Assembly: GCA_017445225.1 (NCBI GenBank)
Contig: JAFSUN010000011.1
Coordinates: 1-64,000, forward strand
Direction of reading: 5' to 3'
DNA: 64,000 nucleotides
From: Erysipelotrichaceae bacterium
Lineage (GTDB): Bacteria > Bacillota_I > Bacilli_A > Erysipelotrichales > Erysipelotrichaceae
The position numbers and the translations under genes were made by a program. Shown piece by piece: positions 43,224 through 51,438 of the stretch (positions are counted from its first letter, which is position 1; each line of letters begins with the position of its first letter). The notes beneath the pieces are model-generated. The model did no database searches. It was not told the origin of the DNA and saw nothing but the letters and a program-made list of their open reading frames with translations.

Positions 43224-43745
43224 CTAGATGCGGGCTCCCCTTCTGCCCAGGCGGGCCTTGTTGAGTCTTCTCTTTCTCCTTCTCATCTCCCGGTAGATGA
43301 ACTGTTCATACTCAACTTCCTTCTCGATGATCCAGTCATCCATGTTGAAGGCGTCAAAGTAGGTGTCCACGTCATGGGTTCCCTTGACAAAGGAGATGTA
43401 GGCCTTCTTGCAGTATGGGTAGCTCTGGCGGTAGATCGAGGCGCCGCCGCAGACGAAAACCTCTTCCTCATCATCCTGATGCTGCTTCAGGAAGGCTTCC
43501 AGGTCATGGATGACTTCCGCTTCCGGATCATCGGTGATCTGATATTCCGGATCAATGGAGCAGACATAGGTATGGCGGTCCCTCAGCTTCCGGGGCATGT
43601 GATCGTAGGTGGTCTGCCCCATCAGAATGCTGTGATGGAGGGTGTTCTGCTTGAAAAGCTGCAGATCCTCCCGGATATGCCAGGGCAGCTGGCCGTTTTT
43701 GCCGATGCCCTTTTCCTCATCGATGGCTACTATCGTTATTAACAT
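43224..43745 (-). CDS. folA: Dihydrofolate reductase
   Basis: Reduces dihydrofolate with NADPH. The 173-residue product opens LITIVAIDEEKGIGKNGQLPWHI (signature with catalytic acidic residue replaced in context by the usual ED of HIREDLQLF), has LMGQTTYDHMP and VFVCGGASIYRQ (cofactor loop). The last 20 residues, MRRRKRRLNKARLGRRGARI, form a strongly basic tail beyond the usual end of bacterial DHFR. No thyA is adjacent. It follows the LCP gene by 10 bases and ends at a clear terminator. Confidence 0.93.
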   Translation of the reverse strand: MLITIVAIDEEKGIGKNGQLPWHIREDLQLFKQNTLHHSILMGQTTYDHMPRKLRDRHTYVCSIDPEYQITDDPEAEVIHDLEAFLKQHQDDEEEVFVCGGASIYRQSYPYCKKAYISFVKGTHDVDTYFDAFNMDDWIIEKEVEYEQFIYREMRRRKRRLNKARLGRRGARI

Positions 43746-43755
43746 GTGCTACCTC

Positions 43756-45303
43756 CTATTCAACCGTTACCTTTTCGTTGTTAAGTACCTTGGCAATCAG
43801 ATCCTGGGCCTTCTGCAGGGAACTGTCGCTGATCTTGACGACGTCGAAGATCGGACCGTTGCCGGTACCCATGGCATAGCTGGTGGCCTTTTCCGACTTG
43901 CCGGAGAGCGAATAGGAAACAATGTCCCAGGTTGCCATGTCGTTGAGCTGCATCTGAGCCAGAGCATAGATCTGATTGACGTTAATGTCGGTAAAGAAGG
44001 TTCCTTCAACTGCCTTCATCAGGTCAGCAAAGTGCGTGATCTGTTCAACAGTGGTCACCTTGTCGATGATGGCCTTGATGGCGATGGCCTGCCGCTTGTT
44101 TCGCCCCAGATCACCCTGATTGCCATAGTGTCTTTCACGGACAAAGCACAGGGCCATCCGGCCGTCCAGGTGCAGCGGGCCTTCCGGGAACTCGTAGTTC
44201 TTTACGACGACCTGACCGTCAATGGTGTAATGCGGGTTATAGGTCGTCTTGAAGTAGGACGGATTGACGACATCGATGCCGCCGATGGCATCGACGACGT
44301 TGATGAAGGAACTGAAGTTGATCCGCAGGAAATAGTTGATGTCGACATCCAGGAAGCTGGAAACCGACTTCAGCCAGGTATTCAGGGAATAGACCGTGGC
44401 ATGGGTCAGCTTATCCATCTTCTTCTTATTGCCGTCCAGGGCCACATAGGAGTCCCGGGGAATGGTGACGACCAGCAGCTGCTTGGTCTTGGGATTGACC
44501 ACCATCAGCATGTTGGTATCGGTCCGGCCGGCACTGGTGGTCTTGTTGATGCGGGTATAGCCCCAGTCATCCCGTCCGCCTACCATGATGACGAACGGTG
44601 AAGTCGTGATGTCGCCGACCGCCGTGGTATCGAAGTCCAGCTTGATCTTCTGAATGCAGGTATACAGGATGCGGTTTTTCTCGTTGAAATCGGTGAACTC
44701 AACGTTATCTCCCAGGATCTCCGCATAGGACTGATTCAGCAGCAGAGCTTCGGTTTCTCCGTTATTGAGCGCTTCGGCCGCTGCGTAGATGTCTTCATAT
44801 TCGCTGGTGGTCAGGGTCTTGCCGCCCAGTTCGTTACTGATGACCTTCAGGGCATAGTCCTGATAGTCCTCATCGATTCCCTTAACGATGGCTACCTTCT
44901 TATCCAGCAGATCATCCAGTTTTCTGATCGGTGAGCTGGCAGCGACGTAGACATTGATGTTCATTTCCCCTTCCTCGGGTATCACCGTCCACATTCTTTC
45001 AAAGGTTCCCTGAAACTTCGGGATCTCAAGGGAACCGTAGACCATCGCCCCGGCCAATAACAGGCACATGACGCTCTGGAACACCTTGGCTCCCCGGCTC
45101 CTGATGGCCAGCAGGGCTACCAGCAGAGTAAGAGCTCCCAGGCCCAGCAGGCCGTAAACCAGATATTCGATGTATTTCTGCGGAATGATCGGCATGCCGC
45201 TGACCACGGTGTACAAATAGTACCCGCAGCCAAACAGCGCGATTATCGTCGCAAACCAGAAAATATATAAGCCGACTGAACCGGTCTTCTTCTTTACAGT
45301 CAT
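43756..45303 (-). CDS. LytR-CpsA-Psr (LCP) family cell wall glycopolymer ligase
   Basis: A 515-residue membrane enzyme likely transferring teichoic acid or other polymers from a lipid carrier to peptidoglycan. Three transmembrane segments (about 10-30, 38-58, 65-85) are followed by an extracellular accessory region and the LCP domain with RTDTNMLMVVNPKTKQLLVV, IPRDSYVAL (Arg and Asp for phosphate binding), and FVRERHYGNQGDLGRNKRQ. ATG 45303 has GGGG nine bases upstream. The N-terminal three-span layout with a regulator-like domain before LCP is seen in several Erysipelotrichia and Streptococcus homologues. folA follows in the same unit. Confidence 0.88.
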   Translation of the reverse strand: MTVKKKTGSVGLYIFWFATIIALFGCGYYLYTVVSGMPIIPQKYIEYLVYGLLGLGALTLLVALLAIRSRGAKVFQSVMCLLLAGAMVYGSLEIPKFQGTFERMWTVIPEEGEMNINVYVAASSPIRKLDDLLDKKVAIVKGIDEDYQDYALKVISNELGGKTLTTSEYEDIYAAAEALNNGETEALLLNQSYAEILGDNVEFTDFNEKNRILYTCIQKIKLDFDTTAVGDITTSPFVIMVGGRDDWGYTRINKTTSAGRTDTNMLMVVNPKTKQLLVVTIPRDSYVALDGNKKKMDKLTHATVYSLNTWLKSVSSFLDVDINYFLRINFSSFINVVDAIGGIDVVNPSYFKTTYNPHYTIDGQVVVKNYEFPEGPLHLDGRMALCFVRERHYGNQGDLGRNKRQAIAIKAIIDKVTTVEQITHFADLMKAVEGTFFTDINVNQIYALAQMQLNDMATWDIVSYSLSGKSEKATSYAMGTGNGPIFDVVKISDSSLQKAQDLIAKVLNNEKVTVE

Positions 45304-45431
45304 ATGAATCAACCCCTTTTGTACCATTAAAGTTTAACACAACCCCGCCAAAAGAAACAGTTAATATGAATCCAGCGGTTATTTAGGTTATTTTCATAAA
45401 TTCTTCTATGGATTATCAGGAGGAACCAAGC

Positions 45432-45719
45432 ATGCTGAATGAAGTAATACTGGCCGGAAGAATCGTAGAACTGCCGCCGTTAGCTGCCGGCAGTAATGAA
45501 CTGTTCTGTCAGATGAGGATCGCCGTGCGCCGGTCGGCCCTGGAACCGGAAGAGGAAACGGTCTTCCCCGTCCGCATCTGGAAAGGCCTGGCCAGCGTCG
45601 CCAATGAGAAGTATCAGCTGGGCACCGCCGTCGCCATCCGGGGCCGGCTGGACATCTGTGAAGATGCCATTGTGATCATCGCCGAAAGAGTCTCGTTCAT
45701 CGCGGCGGAAGGACAGTAA
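45432..45719 (+). CDS. Short single-stranded DNA-binding protein-like OB-fold protein
   Basis: A 95-residue single OB domain with an SSB/PriB-like opening (MLNEVILAGRIVELP) and VFPVRIWKGLAS, LGTAVAIRGRLDI. It has neither the glycine/glutamine linker nor the acidic C-terminal DDDIPF-type tail by which main SSBs recruit partners, so it is not the replicative SSB. It may be an accessory ssDNA-binding protein or a primosome part. GGAGG lies nine bases upstream of ATG 45432. It stands alone on the plus strand, divergent from the LCP gene and convergent with tsf. Confidence 0.7.
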   Translation: MLNEVILAGRIVELPPLAAGSNELFCQMRIAVRRSALEPEEETVFPVRIWKGLASVANEKYQLGTAVAIRGRLDICEDAIVIIAERVSFIAAEGQ

Positions 45720-45747
45720 AAGACCTGCCGTTTCTGACAGGTCTTTT
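45718..45747. terminator. Bidirectional terminator between ssb-like gene and tsf
   Basis: AAAAGACCTG (45718-45727) pairs with CAGGTCTTTT (45738-45747); T-runs follow on both strands. Confidence 0.88.
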
Positions 45748-45765
45748 TCATCAGTTCAAACTATC

Positions 45766-46656
45766 TTATAAGCCCTTGGTAGCGGCAGCTACTTCAGCGA
45801 CCCAGTTGTCCTTCTTCTTTTCGATGCCTTCGCCGGTAGCGTATCTGACAAATCTGTCAACTACGGCGTTGTTGCTCTTTAAGAAGGCTGAAACCTTGCT
45901 CTGACCATCACGGAAGTAGATCTGGTCAACCAGGCAGACTTCCTGTAAGGACTTGGAAACACGGCCTTCAACCATCTTGGCGATGATTGCTTCCGGCTTT
46001 CCGGCGTTCTTCGGATCGTTCTTGGCTAATTCCAGCTGAATCTGGCGCTCATGTTCAACTTCAGCGGCCGGCATGTGGTCTCTGTCAACATAAGTCGGAT
46101 TCATGGAAGCAACCTGCATGGCTACGTCCTTGGCAACATCAGCGTTTCCGCCATTGATGACTGCCAGAGCAGCGATCTTGCCACCCATGTGGATGTAAGG
46201 TCCGAAAGTCTGATCATCATTCTTTTCCAGAATTTCAAATCTTCTTAAGGTCATCTTTTCACCGGTAGCGAAGGAGATGGCAGCTAACACTTCGGAAACT
46301 GGTCCTTCAGCGGTAGCGACATTGGCTGCTTCTTCAACAGTCTTGGCATCTGAGTGCAGTAAGCCTTCAGCTACGACCTTGACAGCGTGCAGGAAACGAT
46401 CGTTTCTGGCTGTGAAGTCGGTCTCGGAGTTGATCTCGGCGATAACTGCCTTGTTGCCGTCAACGATAACGGTTGAAACGCCTTCAGCAGCGATACGGTT
46501 GCCCTTGCTGGCGGACTTGGAAATACCCTTCTGTCTTAACCAGTCGATGGCCTTGTCGATATCTTCACCACATTCAACTAAAGCTTTTTTGCAGTCCATC
46601 ATTCCGGCGCCGGTTCTGGCTCTTAAATCCTGGACCTTTTCGATTAAACTACTCAT
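45766..46656 (-). CDS. tsf: Elongation factor Ts
   Basis: Nucleotide exchange factor for EF-Tu. The 296-residue product has the UBA-like N-terminus [20 protein letters not shown], then CKKALVE, the TDFTARND core segment and a C-terminal dimerisation domain. ATG 46656 follows GGAGG by about seven bases; it lies eight bases inside rpsB. In most Bacillota pyrH and frr come next; here a terminator follows at once. Confidence 0.97.
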   Translation of the reverse strand: MSSLIEKVQDLRARTGAGMMDCKKALVECGEDIDKAIDWLRQKGISKSASKGNRIAAEGVSTVIVDGNKAVIAEINSETDFTARNDRFLHAVKVVAEGLLHSDAKTVEEAANVATAEGPVSEVLAAISFATGEKMTLRRFEILEKNDDQTFGPYIHMGGKIAALAVINGGNADVAKDVAMQVASMNPTYVDRDHMPAAEVEHERQIQLELAKNDPKNAGKPEAIIAKMVEGRVSKSLQEVCLVDQIYFRDGQSKVSAFLKSNNAVVDRFVRYATGEGIEKKKDNWVAEVAAATKGL

Positions 46657-47599
46657 TTGTAACCTCCACTTCGGCTGCAGCTTCCGGTGCAGCTTCAACA
46701 GCAGCTTCCTTTACCTCTTCGCTCTTGGCCGGCTGTTCTCTGTTTTCAACAGGTCTGCGCGGACGGCGATTCTGGTTACGGTTGTTCATCTGCTTCTTTT
46801 CTTCGTAACGGGCTCTTCTTCTTCTCTCGTTTTCAGCAGCTACTTCCTGAACATTGATGATTACGTCTTCCATGGTGATTTCCGGTAATTCATCAGGAGT
46901 GTAAGCTACTTCGAGAACTCCACCCTTGGCTTCTACGATGGCATCAGCCATGGCAGCAGTAAGGATCTTGATAGCTTTTACAGCGTCATCGTTTCCTGGA
47001 ATCGCATGATCAACCAGGGCCGGATCACAGTTGGTATCGGTAATGCCGAATACCGGGATGTTGAGCTTTCTGGCTTCAGCAACAGCGTTGTGATCTTCCT
47101 TCGGATCGACTACGAATAAGGCATCCGGCAGCTTCTTCATTTCCTTGATTCCGCTTAAGAAGTTGTCGAGTCTGGCCTTTTCCTTATTGACTTCGGCCAT
47201 TTCCTTCTTGGTGTAGCCGGCAAATCCATCGTTCTCTTCCATCTGCTCGATTTCCAGCAGTCTTCTGATTCTCTTCTGAATGGTGCGGTAGTTTGTCAGG
47301 GTGCCGCCTAACCAACGGGTGGTTACATAGAATGAGCCTGAACGTAAGGCTTCTTCCATGACGATTACCTGAGCCTGCTTCTTGGTTCCGACGAACAGAA
47401 CTCTGCCGCCTCTTTCAGCGATGGCCTTTAACTCAGCATAGGCCTCGTCTAACTTTTCCTGAGTCTTATTCAAGTCAATGATATGGACTCCATTCTTTGC
47501 TGTGTAGATGTACGGCTTCATTCTCGGATCCCATCTTCTGGTCTGATGTCCATAATGTACGCCTGATTCCAACAGCTTACGCATTGTAACAACTGACAT
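46649..47599 (-). CDS. rpsB: 30S ribosomal protein S2 with long C-terminal extension
   Basis: The conserved part ([20 protein letters not shown] through DAIVEAKGG) covers about 240 residues. The protein then continues for about 70 residues with a basic segment ([20 protein letters not shown]) and an acidic, Ala/Glu/Val-rich tail ending VEVTNE, making 316 residues against about 245 in Bacillus. ATG 47599 has GAGAGG 10 bases upstream; a reading 33 residues longer lies in the leader. The leader of about 105 bases starts from the promoter at 47711-47738 and could hold an S2 autoregulatory structure, which I cannot verify. Confidence 0.95.
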   Translation of the reverse strand: MSVVTMRKLLESGVHYGHQTRRWDPRMKPYIYTAKNGVHIIDLNKTQEKLDEAYAELKAIAERGGRVLFVGTKKQAQVIVMEEALRSGSFYVTTRWLGGTLTNYRTIQKRIRRLLEIEQMEENDGFAGYTKKEMAEVNKEKARLDNFLSGIKEMKKLPDALFVVDPKEDHNAVAEARKLNIPVFGITDTNCDPALVDHAIPGNDDAVKAIKILTAAMADAIVEAKGGVLEVAYTPDELPEITMEDVIINVQEVAAENERRRRARYEEKKQMNNRNQNRRPRRPVENREQPAKSEEVKEAAVEAAPEAAAEVEVTNE

Positions 47600-47710
47600 T
47601 CTTTCTTTTCCTCTCTTTCCGTTGTTCCTCCACCATTTCGAACAATAATAACACCTAGGTGCACGGATTATTGAATCCATGGTGTGTGTAAAGCACAAAG
47701 TGCCTTATAA

Positions 47711-47738
47711 ATAATATCACAAAATCTTTCCGTGTAAA
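47711..47738 (-). promoter_or_regulatory. Promoter of rpsB-tsf
   Basis: On the minus strand TTTACA and TATTAT are 16 bases apart, about 105 bases before the rpsB ATG. An alternative -10 TTATAA lies seven bases downstream. Confidence 0.65.
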
Positions 47739-47747
47739 TAACGAAAT

Positions 47748-47776
47748 GAAAAAGTGAACAGTTCAAACTGCTCACT
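47748..47776 (-). terminator. Intrinsic terminator upstream of rpsB
   Basis: AGTGAACAG (47753-47761) pairs with CTGCTCACT (47768-47776) with one mismatch, followed on the minus strand by TTTTTC. It ends the small membrane-protein gene at 47856. The roughly 80 bases between the two hold no recognised feature. Confidence 0.7.
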
Positions 47777-47855
47777 ATCAACTTCTTTCAGATTTTTAAT
47801 GCCTGTATCCTTATCGCCTATTTCTTTGAAAAGGCCTGATGTCCGATATGTTTCA

Positions 47856-48302
47856 TCATTTAGGCAGACTTATTGGTTCTTTGATAAATCTGTATCCCAT
47901 TGAAACGGCCAAATTCGGAAGAAAGGTGACCTGTTCCTTTCCCTGATACCCTTCTTCATCATATATGACGATGATGCCCTCTTCCATCAGATAAAGGTTT
48001 TCCGGCTTGCCTTCTGCCCTGTATCCCTTCCAATATTTGTGAGCATCGTCAAGATACCAGTCTCCTTCATCATATCCAAGAGCAGTTACCATGTTTTCAT
48101 AGAGATAACCCGATCCGGTTAATAGAAAACGGTTATTCGCTATCTCCAGCATTACTTCCGGGCTTCCAATCATGTACCACACCTCTGGATTTCCTTCCAG
48201 ATGCCTGATCTCCTGTTTGTTCATTTTCTTGAATATGAATACGGACACAACCATGATTATCGCCAACAACGGCAGTATCCATTTTTTCTTAGAAAACAAC
48301 AT
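47856..48302 (-). CDS. Membrane-anchored protein of unknown function
   Basis: A 148-residue protein with an N-terminal anchor (about residues 8-25, WILPLLAIIMVVSVFIF) and an exported domain of about 120 residues. I recognise no family. The ribosome site is weak (GGTAAAG). Base composition is clearly more AT-rich than the neighbours. It overlaps the preceding small reading frame by 14 bases. Together they form a short accessory patch between rpsB and the EIIA gene. Confidence 0.5.
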   Translation of the reverse strand: MLFSKKKWILPLLAIIMVVSVFIFKKMNKQEIRHLEGNPEVWYMIGSPEVMLEIANNRFLLTGSGYLYENMVTALGYDEGDWYLDDAHKYWKGYRAEGKPENLYLMEEGIIVIYDEEGYQGKEQVTFLPNLAVSMGYRFIKEPISLPK

Positions 48303-48486
48303 ACTTTACCAACCCTTTATACTTGGAATACACACCAGTACTAATAATGTTAAAAATGTTATTAAAATTAAAGTTGCTTTTTTCATTGAACCGCCTTTCG
48401 AGAAAATAAATTAAGACAACTGTGATTAATGCTATCTGAAAAACCAGTTCCCATTTCCTCCAGTTGGAAAGTTTTAACAGGTTCAT
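48289..48486 (-). CDS. Possible small membrane protein
   Basis: A 65-residue frame with one hydrophobic segment (about 14-29, LVFQIALITVVLIYFL) and an AT-rich, Asn/Phe-rich C-terminus. A TATAAT overlaps its start codon and no Shine-Dalgarno is visible, so the frame may be transcribed leader instead of a gene. It overlaps the next gene by 14 bases. The remaining 150 bases up to the EIIA terminator hold no other feature. Confidence 0.28.
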   Translation of the reverse strand: MNLLKLSNWRKWELVFQIALITVVLIYFLERRFNEKSNFNFNNIFNIISTGVYSKYKGLVKYVVF

Positions 48487-48573
48487 TATAGTGTTTACCG
48501 TCTACATGATCAGCATTCACAAACACTCCCCAACAATGACGATATGACTTTAACGTTAACACTGATAACTTAT

Positions 48574-48602
48574 CAAAAAGAAATCGCTTATCTAGTGCGA
48601 TT
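48574..48602 (-). terminator. Terminator of the EIIA gene
   Basis: AATCGC (48582-48587) pairs with GCGATT (48597-48602) around a 9-base loop and is followed on the minus strand by TTTCTTTTTG. It lies 35 bases after the EIIA stop. Confidence 0.65.
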
Positions 48603-48636
48603 CCATAAAGATCTTGTTTTGTAATAATGACAGTTA

Positions 48637-49149
48637 TTACCTGATTACTGACTGACCTCTGGTTACCTGCTGAGGTTCAATGAACTCGATTTCCTTCTCG
48701 TTGGCATTGGTGATGATCAGCATGGTGCTCATGTCGTAGGTCTTGCTCAGCTTGGCAATGTCAGCTTCAACGATGGGATCTCCGGCCTTGACGGGGTCAC
48801 CCTGTTTCTTGCTTAAGATGCGGAAGCCGTCGCCCTTGGCATTGACGGTATCAACACCGCAGTGAACGAGAACTTCGACACCCTCATTGCTGGTGAGGCC
48901 ATAGGCATGTCCGGTTGGGAACAGTACGCTCAGGGTTCCGTTGACCGGTGAACATAATACTACCTTGCCGGCATTGTACTTGAAAGCGATGCTCTTTCCC
49001 ATCATTTCCTCGGCGAATACCGGATCCGGTACGGTATGAACATCAATTAATTCACCATCAGCGATGGCTACGATATCAGAATCACTTACATTCAGCTCAG
49101 GAAGCTTTACGGGCTCTTCCTTCTTAAACAACTTGTCGAATAATCCCAT
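48637..49149 (-). CDS. crr: PTS glucose-type EIIA component
   Basis: A 170-residue soluble EIIA(Glc) protein. His96 in VEVLVHCGVDTV is the predicted phosphorylated residue and His81 in PTGHAYGL the second conserved one; KAGDPIVEAD is typical of the C-terminal half. It accepts phosphate from HPr and passes it to an EIIB domain. No EIIB/EIIC genes are in the window, so it may serve one or more incomplete PTS permeases. AAAGGA lies 9 bases before the ATG, and a TATAAT at 49183-49188 offers a -10. The gene symbol is by family analogy. Confidence 0.9.
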   Translation of the reverse strand: MGLFDKLFKKEEPVKLPELNVSDSDIVAIADGELIDVHTVPDPVFAEEMMGKSIAFKYNAGKVVLCSPVNGTLSVLFPTGHAYGLTSNEGVEVLVHCGVDTVNAKGDGFRILSKKQGDPVKAGDPIVEADIAKLSKTYDMSTMLIITNANEKEIEFIEPQQVTRGQSVIR

Positions 49150-49189
49150 GTTACATGTCCTTTCTTATGATTAACCGCTTTTATTATAA

Positions 49190-49231
49190 CAGAAAAAAAC
49201 TGCCTTTATACTTTCACTGTATGTCAGCAGT
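49190..49231 (-). terminator. Terminator of xerC
   Basis: ACTGC and GCAGT (49199-49203 with 49227-49231) with an inner ATAC/GTAT pairing form an interrupted hairpin followed on the minus strand by seven T. It overlaps the end of xerC. Confidence 0.65.
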
Positions 49232-50144
49232 CATTTTTTTCCGGTTTTTCGCCCTCAAAGGCCTTTTCATAGACCTGGCGGAGATGTTCAACGGTTATGT
49301 GGGTATAGATCTGCGTGGTTGAAAGATTGGAATGTCCCAGCAGTTCCTGCACGATCCTGATGTCCACGCCGCCATCCAGCAGATGGGAAGCGAAGCTGTG
49401 CCTTAAGGTATGCGGATGGATCTTCATCGGCAACCCGTGTTTCTCCACCGCCTTGTTCAGCAGATACTGAATGCCCCGGGCTGACAGTTTCTCACCGTTG
49501 CGGTTGACAAAGACATAGCCGTGTTCCCTGATCACCAGCTTGTTGCGGATGTTCTTCAGGTAGTGATTCAGCAGGTCATTGATCACCGGATAGAACGGTA
49601 CGATGCGGGCCTTGGAACCCTTGCCGACGATGTGCAGCAGCTGATTGGCAAAATCAATGTCTTCGATCTTCAGATCAGCAGCTTCGCTGACTCGTAAACC
49701 GCAGCCGTACATCACCTCAAAGAGCGTCCGGTCCCGGTACTCCAGGTCATCGTTCAGATCAAAGCAACCCAATAGAGCATCGATCTCCTCTTCGAACAGA
49801 TAGTCCGGCAGCCGATTCTTGCGGAAAGACATCTTGATGGCCGCAAAGGGATTGGTGGTGACGATGCCCTTCTCATTCAGAAAGCGGTAATAGCTGCGGA
49901 TGCAGGAGAGATTATGGGCGATCGTGCGGTCGGAGAGATTCTTCCCCCTGACCTTCCGGTTTCGCAGCTGACTGATGTAATTCAGCACGACGATCCGGTC
50001 AACGTCCCCGTAGTTTTCGATTGCTTCCGACTGCAGAAAGTCATTGAAGCGCCTGATCTCCCTCTCATAGGAATCCAGGGTATGCTGAGAACCGGAATTG
50101 ACCAGGTTCTCGTATTTCAGGAATTCTTCCAGCAGAGGCTCCAT
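49224..50144 (-). CDS. xerC: Tyrosine recombinase XerC/XerD type
   Basis: A 306-residue recombinase resolving chromosome dimers at dif. N-terminal SAM-like core-binding domain (about 1-95), then the catalytic domain with Arg in GCGLRVSEA (I), His and Arg in HPHTLRHSFASH (II), and LLGHSNLSTTQIYTH with the nucleophilic Tyr. It starts one base after trmFO, as codV does in Bacillus. The clpQY-codY genes that follow there are absent. Confidence 0.93.
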   Translation of the reverse strand: MEPLLEEFLKYENLVNSGSQHTLDSYEREIRRFNDFLQSEAIENYGDVDRIVVLNYISQLRNRKVRGKNLSDRTIAHNLSCIRSYYRFLNEKGIVTTNPFAAIKMSFRKNRLPDYLFEEEIDALLGCFDLNDDLEYRDRTLFEVMYGCGLRVSEAADLKIEDIDFANQLLHIVGKGSKARIVPFYPVINDLLNHYLKNIRNKLVIREHGYVFVNRNGEKLSARGIQYLLNKAVEKHGLPMKIHPHTLRHSFASHLLDGGVDIRIVQELLGHSNLSTTQIYTHITVEHLRQVYEKAFEGEKPEKNDC

Positions 50145-50145
50145 G

Positions 50146-51438
50146 TTACCACTGCCTTCCTATCTCGGCAATGATCGGCAGGGACTGCCGGCTGTAGGCT
50201 TCCTTGCGCAGGCTCTTTCTGACATACTCCTGCAGATTGAAGATGCCGAAATTGGCATTCATCGGCTGGAAGTTATCAGGGGCCGCGGTGGTAATATAAT
50301 GGGCCATCGCTCCGATCATGGTGGTATCTGGCAGCACGACCGGCTCTTTTCCTTCCATTAACAGGGCCATGTTGTGGCCGGCCAAAAGACCGCTGGCTGC
50401 GCTCTCGCAATAGCCTTCCACGCCCGTCATCTGTCCGGCAAAGAACAGATCGCTTCTAATCCGGCTTTGATAGGTCGGCAGCAGGACCTTCGGTGACTTG
50501 ATGAAGGTGTTGCGGTGCATGACCCCATAGCGGACGATCTCACAGTTTTCCAGACCGGGGATCAGCGAGAAAACTCTCTTCTGTTCTCCCCATTTCAGAT
50601 GGGTCTGGAAACCGACGATGTTATATAAGCTGCCGACCGCATTGTCCTGCCTTAACTGGACGACGGCATAGGGACGGCTGCCTTCCTTTTCCAGGCCGAC
50701 CGGTTTCAGGGGACCAAAGGTCAGGGTCTGCGGCCCCCTCTTGGCCATGACTTCCACCGGCATGCAGCCTTCGAAGTAGACTTCCTTATCGATGTCGTGC
50801 AGCTCGGCGGTTTCGGCATTGATCAGTTCATTGTAAAAGACATCAAACTGCTCCTTGGTCATCGGACAGTTGATGTAGTCGGCTTCACCCTTGTCGTAGC
50901 GGGACTTGTAATAGGCAATGTTCATGTCTATCGATTCCCTGGTGACGATCGGGGCGGCCGCATCAAAGAAGTACAGGGAATCCTCCTGCAGAAGGTCCTT
51001 GATTCTTTCAGCCAGTTTTCCGGAGGTTAACGGTCCGGTAGCGATGATCACAGGCCCCTCGGGGATCTCCGTGATCTCCTCGTTGACGACCTCGACCAGG
51101 GGATGGTTTCTGATCGTTTCCGTGATCTGTCGGGCAAAGTCCCAGCGGTCAACGGCCAGGGCACTGCCGGCCGGAACGCTGCAGTTATCGGCTGCCTTCA
51201 TGATCAGGGAATCCAGCTGCCGCATTTCTTCCTTCAGAAGACCGACGGCATTGGTGAGGGCGTTGGAACGCAGGGAATTGGAGCAGACCAGTTCGGCGAA
51301 TTCACCGCTGTGATGGGCTCCCGTCTCCACCTTCGGACGCATCTCATACAGGGTTACCGGGATGTTGCGGCGGACCAGCTGCCAGACGGCTTCACTGCCG
51401 GCCAGACCGGCACCGATGACCTTAACTCTTGGCAGCAT
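50146..51438 (-). CDS. trmFO: tRNA (uracil(54)-C5)-methyltransferase TrmFO, folate-dependent
   Basis: FAD- and methylenetetrahydrofolate-dependent enzyme making T54 in tRNA. The 430-residue product starts with the FAD loop [11 protein letters not shown], then [20 protein letters not shown] and [12 protein letters not shown] (with the conserved Cys), [19 protein letters not shown]-type segments and [15 protein letters not shown]. It overlaps the topA end by 17 bases. In Bacillus the order topA-trmFO-xerC is the same. Confidence 0.97.
   Translation of the reverse strand: MLPRVKVIGAGLAGSEAVWQLVRRNIPVTLYEMRPKVETGAHHSGEFAELVCSNSLRSNALTNAVGLLKEEMRQLDSLIMKAADNCSVPAGSALAVDRWDFARQITETIRNHPLVEVVNEEITEIPEGPVIIATGPLTSGKLAERIKDLLQEDSLYFFDAAAPIVTRESIDMNIAYYKSRYDKGEADYINCPMTKEQFDVFYNELINAETAELHDIDKEVYFEGCMPVEVMAKRGPQTLTFGPLKPVGLEKEGSRPYAVVQLRQDNAVGSLYNIVGFQTHLKWGEQKRVFSLIPGLENCEIVRYGVMHRNTFIKSPKVLLPTYQSRIRSDLFFAGQMTGVEGYCESAASGLLAGHNMALLMEGKEPVVLPDTTMIGAMAHYITTAAPDNFQPMNANFGIFNLQEYVRKSLRKEAYSRQSLPIIAEIGRQW

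Noticed and set aside
48549-48558. Palindrome TTAACGTTAA near the EIIA terminator
   Set aside because: Short AT-rich palindrome in an AT-rich patch; expected by chance and without an associated promoter.
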